Position numbers and translations under genes: made by a program. Positions 1 through 9,100 of a stretch of DNA of 10,673 bases are shown here, piece by piece; the stretch's first letter is position 1; every line of letters begins with the position of its first letter. Source of the stretch: Amoebophrya sp. AT5.2. Taxonomy: Eukaryota > Sar > Dinophyceae > Syndiniales > Amoebophryaceae. The DNA is taken from NCBI GenBank assembly GCA_005223375.1, contig RXOD01006332.1, positions 1 to 10,673 on the forward strand, read 5' to 3'. The notes under the pieces were generated by a model that was not told the DNA's origin, ran no database searches, and saw only the letters and a program-made list of their open reading frames with translations.

Positions 1-198
1 AGATGCGTCTAACAATGCACTTTTTTGAGCTGTAAGAAACGATGGTGTGGAAGAACCCTAAGGGGAAGTTGATGAGCACCTCACCGAGATCCCTTAGAGA
101 CCGGTCGCCAAAAGACGTGGTGGACTCGTATACGGTAAACGAAACCGTTATGTCCGACTTCTTGTTCGCGTCGGCACGGTTCCACGTCAGCGCGGAAA
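1..198 (-). CDS. Exon 13: last visible exon, truncated by the window edge
   Basis: At least 198 nt, entering at phase 1 after CACAG|TT. It encodes SALTWNRADANKKSDITVSF, TVYESTTSFGDRSLRDLGE, VLINFPLGFFHTIVSYSSKK and CIVRRI, and is open to the window edge. INFPLGFFHTI sits where the AP-x-GF-x-F strand is expected. This copy, not the one at 390-545, is taken as the real exon because it continues into that motif. The C-terminus of the protein lies outside the window. Confidence 0.8.
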
Positions 199-3100
199 CT
201 GTGATTGGGAGATCGAGATTTCGTTTTCGATCGATGTTACATACTACGTCCTAGCATCATCCTTTACGACAGTGAGAAGTAAGAGGTCACCTTCTACACG
301 ACTATGGACGCGTCGCCGACTACGCGGTTAGAATCAATGGCAGAAACCGAACTACAGCTTGGGTTTCGTTTACCGTGTACGAGTCCACCGCCAAAAGACG
401 TGGTGGACTCGTACACGGTAAACGAAACCGTTATATCGGACTTCTTGTTCGCGTCGGCACGGTTCCACGTCAGCGCCGAAACTGTGATTGGGAGATCGAG
501 ATTTCGAATTCGGTCGATGTTTACACAATATCGTCCTATCATCATCCGGAATGGTTTTTCTTCCATGTTGTCACTAACTAATTATGTGAGTAGCGGCTGC
601 GTTTTACTTACTAAATAGTGAGTAGTCGACGAGTGCAAAAATCGCCGATCGATCGATCTTTCAACTCTTTGCATTCGTCGACTACTCACTATTTAGTAAG
701 TAAAACGCAGCGGCAGCCGCTACTCACATAATTAGTTAGTGACAACATGGAAGAAAAACCATTACCATCATCCTACGACAGTGAGAAGTAAGAGGTCGCC
801 TACACGACTATGGACGCGTCGCCGACTACGCAGTTGGAATGTTGGCAGAAACCGAACTATAGCTTCGGCGCGATCGATGGAAAAATATAGCGGTAGGCGG
901 AATCCCCAAATAAAGTTCAAACAAGCAGACACTCCTGTAACAGTACATCTTATGTCGATTCCGCTGAGTATTTGGATGCCCTCCATGTCCATGGCTGCGT
1001 CTCGCACTTCCTTCTGGTTGTCGTACAACAAAACCGAGAACCGGTTGATTAGTGGGGTGGTCTGCGGGACCATCGTGCGCATCGAAAACGAGTACTGGGC
1101 GGCGGGGAGCGTGGCGCTCAGCTTCCTTAGAGGGGCGAAAAACCCCTATTTCCCGGCGGCATGTCTGGCAGGGGGCTGATTTGCCTGTTGATGAGACCTC
1201 CGTCGACTAGTACGGGACAAAATACAATACAAGACTTGAAAAATATATGAGAAAAAAACACAGAGGGCCTTCCTGGGGGGCCTTCTGGCCGTCACCTATT
1301 GCAGTGCCTATGCCACCTCCCTAGCAGTGAAGAGGGCACAATGCGACCCTAAATCTGGGACAAAGCATGAGACCTGAATTACCAGACCCAATCCAAGAGA
1401 ATACAAGTTTTTCCCCCGTGCGCATCGAGAACGAGTACCGCGCGGAGGGAGAGTAAACCCGAAAAAAAAAGTTAAGAGAATAGGTTTTTCGCTTCCTTAA
1501 CTTCAACCGCACCTGGTTGTTGCCGCCCGGGTCGCACTGCACCGTCCCTGGGATGGCGATCTGCTTCAAGGCGGGCCCTTCGCAGTCCACTTCAAAAGCT
1601 TCCGGCACGAGCACTAAGATCTCCCCACCGCCCTCCAGCGTGATGGAAGACTTGAAGCCAAACGTGATCTCGGACTCAACGCCAGGGACGGCCGAATACA
1701 ACACAGTGGTCTCCGCCATCTGCTGGATGGGATACCCGATGGGGTCCTCGCCCCAAGCAACGACAGACCCAGATTGCTCGTCCTCACCAATCACAAACCA
1801 GGCAGTGGGGACCGGAGTTTTCTGGTGTGATGCATTTGAATCACAATCGAACGAAACCAAATCCGAATCAAAGACAGCCCGCAAGCCGATTCCGATATTT
1901 TTTCATTCTCGGCAATGAATAGTAAGTACTTACCCTCGGCGGCACCATCAGCAAATCGATGCTGACTTCGCTCTGTAGGCCGTCGGGTCGACACTTGCAA
2001 ATCGCCGTGTTCCTCCCGGCCATCGGCGGTCCCTGGTGGCACTCGAGCACGTCCAGACTCGACGTGAGCAGACTGTTGCCCGCCGTAAAGTTGAAGTTTA
2101 TCGGCGCAACGATCTTCAAACGGTTCGGCGTCGCCGCGTCGGGGTTTATCCTTATGCGCGTAGTCAGCTTGGCGAGCGGCGGACTGCCGGCGGGGGCAGT
2201 AGCACCCACGCCGATCTTGCCCACGAGGTGGAAACCTTGGCGATTTAATTTTAGAGAACTCGGGAATTCAATTGGATCCAAAACATTTCGGAGCAATTTG
2301 TTCAGAAACATAGGGATTAGGGAACTGCAAAGAATCAATCTATACCTCCCTGATTCCCGTTGTTCGTGTTGCTGGGTAGGCACTGTATTTCTGTCAGGAC
2401 CTCTATGGAGATTTTTTCTGCGTATTTCGAGTTGTTGAGTGCGTAAAAATAAAACGGCCCTCGCCATTGCGAGCCTTTCCTACTGGCGATCCCGCTTGTG
2501 GGCGAAATCGGACACGAGACAGAGCCTGTCGCCCCCCCACTGACAGTGGCTGCTTCACTGCACCTTGCGAATCGGGTGCCCTAGGTACTACTATGCCCCT
2601 GCCTATAGAAAGACGCCCATCCTTTTACAAAGTTTTGGAGCCATCGATCTGCAGCCTCATCGATTTTTGTCCACCGCACCCACTTTGAAAATACGCAGTA
2701 AAAACACCAACATCAACATAACCGCCACGCTCGGGTCCAATTGTTGTGGCTTGCACTGCGGCACGTTCAGGTCCTTCCACGTCCGTGTCTCGATCGTCCA
2801 GGTCTCTCCCGGCACCACCGGCGTCAGCACGTAGATCGTCACTACGTACTGCGTGTCCTTCTTCAAATCGTCCAACAGCTTCACGTCGATGTAGTTCGGT
2901 GGGACGTGAAATACCCCCCCGATGTAGTTCGTGCTCGTGCTCACGGTAAAACCTATACTCGCGCCGGCCTTCTTGTGCATGGAAGCCACATCCGTGTTGG
3001 AGGCGTCGTACTCGTGAATCGCGAAGTAGGTTTGGTCGATCACGTAGGGCACGCCGATCACGCGGAGGTAGCTCCCAGCAAGGGCGTCGGTGGACAACGT

Positions 3101-6100
3101 GACGTAGAAGTCCGCATACGCGTTCGAGTCCATGCGCATTGGGAGTTGCTCCTTGATCGGGAATTGCGCCGGGTCGGTGGAGAAGGTGGAGTAGAGCCGC
3201 GGCGGCCGGAAAGAAACGACCGAGCCCGGAAGGTGGAAACCGTACTGGAAACCGAGCTTCTCGTCCTTGGTCACGTCGTTCAAAAGCCTGTCGTGGCGAG
3301 AGAGTTGAGCTACGGAGGTGTTTCTCATTCGCCCGCTGCTTATCATCATATGGTTATGACCCTATGAAAGAAGAAATTGGAAATAGTCAGCGAGTCGATG
3401 GGAATGAATCTCGAGATGATGATCAACAGAGTCAAAGAAAACATTAACATAAACATCCTCCAATATAAATTCCTAAAAGTACGTCGTGATCGAGAACACG
3501 GTTGGCGCGCCCACGCTGCCAAGTTTTACTTCCTGCAGGTGGATCACGGTTTCGGGGTTTGTCGCCGGATTTATGTTCGCCCGAATGCTAATCGTTGCCC
3601 CGTCCACGGTCTTGATCTCCTGCCCCGTGACCAGCTTCGCCAGCGTGAAGTCGAAGCCCGCCGGCGCGTCCGCCGTCAGTCGCACCTCGTTCGCCACCGA
3701 CACGCTCTCGAACCGGAACTCCACGTCCGACCGGCTCCCCGCCGCCCGGTTCGCGCCCGGCAAGAGCCCCAGCCGCACCTGCACGCCCATTAACTGCGGC
3801 AGGATCTGCCACGACTCCCACACGTCCGAGGACATCAACTGCTGGGATCCAGTGCTTGCGTCCTTCACCAAAGTCAACGGATCGAGCGTCGGGAAGGACG
3901 AAATTGTTGTATCGCCGCCGTCCTTGTTGTAGACTTTTTTGTTGTAGTGGTAGATGCGCCAGAAGTTGTCGAACTGCTCAGGCGTCGCCGGCGGGTTCAC
4001 GGTGTCCACGCGGAACTTGATGGCGGAGTCTTTTTGGACGGTGAAATCAATCACGTCCATAACGATAATGTTGGCGTAGCAGAACACGGTGGACTTGGTG
4101 CCGAGATACCGTTCCTCCACAGGGTCGAAACGGAAATTGTTGCAATCGGTGTTCAACGAAGACTGCCCGGGAGCTGTGTTTCGATTCGATTCATTGGGGA
4201 TTTTGGGAATTTGTTATAGGCGATGAGAAGCGGCTATTGTCTATCACATGATTCACAGTCAACGTCGGGAAAAGCTACGGTAGGCGTTGCTGCTAAAAAA
4301 CTATCCGATGGGACTTATTGAAGGATCGCATCGAATGAAGCCCTACATCGAGCAAATAGCCGATAAAAGCCCAGTACCTGCCGTCGTGGCCGCGATGATT
4401 GGCTTCGTTAGTTGGAAGGTGGTTGGTGCGATGTACACGATCTGATGACCCGGGTCCATCCTTACCGGCGACTCGAAGTGCGCGAACAATCCCGGAATCG
4501 GTGTCATCCCGTTCCGAATCGGCAGGAAGAAGGCGTTTTCGTTGCGCAGAAAGAACCGCGTCATCACGAAATTTACCTCGTTGTTGGTGATGACGCGGTA
4601 GGAGGTGAATTCAGAGAGAGAGTTGGCGCAGGGTGATTCCGACCGTAGTGGGCATCTTACTACACCGAGCGACATACAGTGAGGGGACGATAACTGTCAC
4701 GAGCATCGATACGACCGTGGTGGTACGACGTGTCTCCATCATGTTCTCTCAACGACAACGAAGGCCAGTGTCTGCTTTACACCGATTCCGAGCCGATGCG
4801 ACCGTAGTGACGCGCCAAGAAAATGTGACCGCCCCCAATTCCGGGAAGTCATCAACTTCTGGCAGTGGAGGAGTTTTTGTATTGTTGCGCAGAAAGAACC
4901 GCGTCATCACAAATAATCACGAAAATTTCAAAATTTTATTGAATTTCGTGATGACGCGGTTCTTTCTGCGCAACGAAATCCAGCCGGGATACAACAAAAA
5001 TTCACGGCTGGGATGTTGTTGTATTATATTGACGATTGTGTGGGTCGGTACTAACCTTCCCGTGGCTTACAGTTATGGTGCGCACTTGAATCTAAAATTA
5101 GACCGACATCTAAAAAACGCATCAGACGAGGCCTGGACGAGTTGCATGAGCCAGATGTTTTCCTTGTAATCTAAATGATCTATATAGTCCCTTTACGGGT
5201 GGGAGAACGCCGAAAGCCCCTGCTGTCTGTTTTTACACCTGGCCCCTAATGGACCAGACTCCCACCGGATTGCAGCGGGCTAACGTTAACGTTGCGCAGA
5301 AAGAACCGCGTCATCACGAAATAATCACGAAAATTTCGAAATAAGCAGAAAGAACCTCGTAAGCCGGGATGTTGGTCTCGTCCAGCTCGCTCCCCGCCCG
5401 CATGTCCTCGTACGAGTACGACACGAAGAAAAACTTGTACAAAAACTCCTCCACTGCCAGAAGTGGGTTCTGCACGTCGAACTGGATCTGTCGTGGTAGA
5501 GGTTGGCTTTGTCATTGATTTTGAAAGGAAATCGATCCAGGAAATCACGATCCAGGAAATCACGACCAAGGAAATCCTTGTATCGGCCCTGTGCGAAACC
5601 CCCTGGTGCATGATGCCCCAAAGGGGCGTACAACTACAATCAAAGCAGTAAATGCTCATACCTTGTACGCCCTGTGTGCCATGAATGCTTTGTCGCTGTT
5701 GAGGTACAGCAGCAGGACTCGGTCGACTCCGGTCACCCCGTCTCTGGTGGCGTCGGCGGTTTGTATCCTGCACCGGATGTCGTTCATGCTCCAGTTTTCC
5801 GCGGGAAGCACCACGTCTTCCTTGTCCACCGTGATCGTGAACTGGGCGGCGTGGACGCTGATGCGGTTGCAAATTCCGTTCGTCTGGGAGAACTTAAAGT
5901 CTTGGGGGCCGACTATCTTGAGCACCCCGCCGGAATTGAGGGTAGGCAGGTCGGGCGAAATGTCCTTCTTCGGGACGAAATCAAACTTCACCGGCACGTG
6001 CCGGACCTCCTCATTGCCGGGGGAACGGGCGGTAGACCTGTTTTTGTAGTTGGGCTATGCGGTTCGACCATACGAAGGATAGGAACCGAGGACGGATCAG

Positions 6101-9100
6101 GATGTCTAAGACAGGACACAAAAGCTGCGAAGAGAAAAGCGACCCACGAGTTCTTGTGCTTCAACAAATACAGAACTGCTTGGCCCTATTGCCGACAAAT
6201 TGCTTATCTAGCCTCCACTTCTAACTATCAAATTAATTCCAGCTCCTCGTCCATCGAAAATCAACTCAAGAAAAGTACCTCGGCTCCACTTTCGTCCCCG
6301 TGAAGGTCCAGAGCACGAAGCCCGGCATTAGTTCTTGCACCGAGCTGATGCCGGGCTTCGTGCTCTGGACCTTCACGGGGACGAAGGTGGAGCCGATCAA
6401 ACTCCATCGAAAATAAATGAAGAAGGGGGTGACTACTAAGCAGGCGATAGAGCACTAATGAAGCTAAAGATCATCAACATCCATGGTGGTGGTCGTGCGG
6501 ATCTTCCAAGCCGAGCGGACGCTTGATGAGCAGAACGCAGGCGGTGGCGGCCTCCAACTCCATCAAAAATCAACGTAAAAAGTACCTCGGCTCCACTTTC
6601 GTCCCCGTGAAGGTCCAGAGCACGAAGCCCGGCATCAATTCTTGCACGGAGCTTTCCCCGTTGAACTCCAGCCCCCAATAATTCAGCGCCGGCGTGAACT
6701 CCGGGTTTTGCTGGATGCCGATCCTGAACGCGTACAGTGCCCCCGCCGTCAAATACACCTTATCTTTCGGCACTATCGTAAACCGGGCCACGTTGGCTTC
6801 GCCCCGGCAAAACGCGATCTCGATCTCCGTGGACCAAACCGTGTAGTCCGCAGGGAATGCCTGGCCACCGAACACAGTCATCGGCCTCACCTCCAGCACA
6901 CTCAAACAGTCTTCGTAGAAGGTGAAGCCCTCCGGCGCGCGCACGGTCATGTCCTGGGTGGTTTTGGCATCCGCGTTCAACTTGAACCGGAAGATCAAAG
7001 AATTCGACCGCAGCGGGCGGTCGTCGCGGCCCGTCGCGAGCCGGACCACGTTGTCGTTGGGACCCTCAAGTAAGAGCAGTCCGGATTCTAGCATGCGCAC
7101 GTGCACGGGAAAAGACGAAGCAGCGATTGGCCGGTCCTGCGAACCAGCGCCAGAAGCAAGCGAAGTTTGGACCTTTGTGATTTCGAAAACGATAATATGC
7201 CCGAGATTTTGATTCATTCCTTCGAATTCGATAGACCCGAGATTTTGATTCATTTGTCCTTGTCGCTTTGAAATTATACAAAACCTGTGTCAACACTCAC
7301 GCCACAGTAAAACGGTGTGCACAGTAAAACGGTGCTGTCTAAACGGAGCTGGAAACTCCAAAATAGATTACCGTCGTGTCGAGCGCCGTCGAGAAGTCCC
7401 AGCACATGGTTTGTCCACAGCTGCTGGTAACTGACCCTGCCTGTGCTGTCGCCGTCGGCGGGTTTTTTCCCACCAACACAAACGCGTATCGCGCCGGCGC
7501 CAGCACGCCCGCCGCGCTCGTCACCCTCAATTCCGGTCTCGTCGCTGTGGTCAACTGTCGCCGCCCCACTCCCGGCGTCACTGGCGGCACGAACAAATTG
7601 CACACGGTGCCGGCTGGTAGGTCCACGAACCCCGCCGGGAGCGGTCGCAGCGTGTCCAACCCGCAGTTCGGCTTTTCGTATACGAACCCCGCCGGCGACA
7701 CGATCACCAGCCCCCCGTTTTGGGGCAGCTGCGTCACCGTCTCGATGGTGAACCCGAGGCGGTTTTCCCTTGCTTCCACGTTCGACGAATACACCACGCC
7801 CGCGGACGTCAGCGCCCGCACCGCCGGCGCGGGGATGATCCCCGCATACGGTCGTGTCGCGAGCGTCGTGCCGTCGTAGCCAAACTCGACCGTGAAATTG
7901 CTGAAGCTCCCGTGCGGCATGTAGTCCGGCACTTTGATCGCGATTTTGAACCCGTAGTGCTCCGTCCCGGAAAACGGATAGCTCGCGCTCAAAAAATTCA
8001 GCACGTGCGGCGGCCCGGCCGTCGGCGCGGTGGCCTGCGGGAAGTTGGCGGTGGCGGTAGAAGAATACAGCGTCGCCGCCGGCCCGCTGTTTTTGTACGC
8101 GTATTTCGTGCCCGGCTGCCACTCGTACCCGAACGGGGCTAAAACCCGCAGCTTCACGTTGCTCAGCGTTGTCGGTAAATCGCGGACGAAGAACGTCAGC
8201 TCCGACAGCGCGTTGGACAATGTAAACGGCCGCATGTCGTTGATGGATAGATCGCACCGGATTTGCTCGGGGGTGTTGAGGTCGTAGTTATACACGCCGA
8301 ACGACTTCCCGCTCAACCCCGCGTAATTCACCGAACCGATGCCCTCTGTCAAAGGCAAAGTCCCCTGCCCGCTGTCGAACACCCCGTCGAAGCTGCCGTC
8401 GACGTCGCGCGACTAACTTAGAGGGGTGAAAAAACCCAGGTCGTGCCTCAGGTTTAGGTTTTGCCGTTAGCAAGTCCCGTGATATGTCACCTTCCGATCA
8501 GTGATGGTCATCACGCAGCGGTACCCGACTGAGAACAGTCGCCGGCAGCTTCCTATGGCGCTGGCAGCTTCCTATGGCTACAACTTGCTGAGGTGGGACC
8601 GCCCAGCACGTCACAGTTGGAACGACGCAGCCTTCTCGTGGGCTGTGGGGGCGTAGCAGTCGGAGTCGAATTCTAGTCCTAAAGCCGATCCTAGACCTTG
8701 TCCCTGAAGGGAGGGCGGAGCATCAATCTCCTGCGAGTACTCTTGTGGCCGGACGGCAAGCCTACGCCTGGACCTCAACCTGACTTTTTTCAACCCTTAA
8801 CTCCCCGTCCTGCGTGAACAGCATCCAGTTCGTCAGCTGCAGGACGTTGAAAGTGTAGGGGTTCACCGCGCGTATGCTGAACGCGTACTTCACGTTGGCG
8901 TCGAGGATGCCCCGCACCTGCACCTTCGCCTGGTTCCGCGGGATTTTCAGGTACTCACATTTCGTTATGCCACCAGGTAACGCATAGGTTAGTTCGCCCG
9001 GCCGGAACGCGTAGTAACTGTGCGGCAGGTCCGTCGCGTGGCAGTTGGGGTAGTCGTACTGGAACGTCATGCTGTCCGCGAGAACGGTCACCGCGTCCAT

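Larger units (their letters stand above)
199..946 (-). other. Intron 12 (748 bp), repeat mosaic derived from exon 13 and local sequence
   Basis: Donor T|GTACTG (946), acceptor CTCCCAATCACAG|TT (199), phase 1 on both sides. Reading the plus strand the intron is built as: flank of exon 13, unit B, 28-bp palindrome, second copy of exon 13, roughly 90-bp palindrome, second unit B, then unique sequence to the exon 12 donor. Several open frames cross it but all are generated by these copies. Confidence 0.8.
4577..5355 (-). other. Intron 6 (779 bp), a mosaic of copies of exons 6 and 7
   Basis: The region separates GAG|GTTCTT (5355) from CAACAACGAG|GTA (4577), phase 0. No frame in it looks coding. 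It holds two direct copies and one inverted copy of a 27-nt exon 7 word, and one inverted 27-nt piece of exon 6. A 13-bp palindrome straddles its acceptor (4555-4567 with 4587-4599). The parts at 4600-4850 and 4980-5290 show nothing I can identify. Confidence 0.72.
7173..7371 (-). other. Intron 3 (about 199 bp) with two internal tandem duplications
   Basis: Donor GTAATC and acceptor CACAAAG|GTCC, both inferred. A second acceptor candidate (GTTCGCAG|GAC, 33 bases further) also keeps phase 0, so the start of exon 4 is soft. Two separate tandem repeats make up a good part of the intron. Confidence 0.6.

Noticed and set aside
304..618. Plus-strand frames of 60-104 codons at the left end
   Set aside because: They are made of the duplicated exon 13 region and palindromes read in the wrong direction.
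552..761. Transposon (MITE) or CRISPR-like reading of the long inverted repeat
   Set aside because: There is one hairpin, no spaced repeats, no transposase and no obvious target duplication. The setting among exon copies favours a local fold-back.
3355..3375. Acceptor TTTCTTCTTTCATAG for exon 9
   Set aside because: It is the better-looking site, but it shifts the frame when joined to the exon 8 donor.
4633..5169. Plus-strand frame of 178 codons
   Set aside because: It runs through intron 6 and across the fold-back repeat. The FVMTRFFLRNE segment in it is the inverted exon 7 copy, so the frame is a by-product of the repeat.
6282..6394. Rho-independent terminator reading of the hairpins
   Set aside because: The organism is eukaryotic, the stems are far too long, and exons continue beyond them.
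7337..7371. Gene end at the TAG near 7339
   Set aside because: The following sequence continues the same repeat family in phase, and a GTAATC donor lies just before the stop, so an intron is more likely.
7376..7879. Long plus-strand open frames opposite the exons (also 3486-3932, 9464-9958, 2741-3367)
   Set aside because: They lie antisense to exons with clear domain motifs. Their composition (runs of Arg, Ser, Pro, Val) is that of a shadow frame in GC-rich coding DNA.
7274..8257. Second long minus-strand frame overlapping exon 3
   Set aside because: It is an alternate frame of the same exon with Arg/Ala/Gly-rich composition and no motif; exon 3's frame has the repeat motifs.
8288..8473. 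Minus-strand frame crossing the exon 3 acceptor
   Set aside because: Its Arg-rich sequence is out of frame with exon 3, which carries the domain motifs; it is an overlap of intron and exon.
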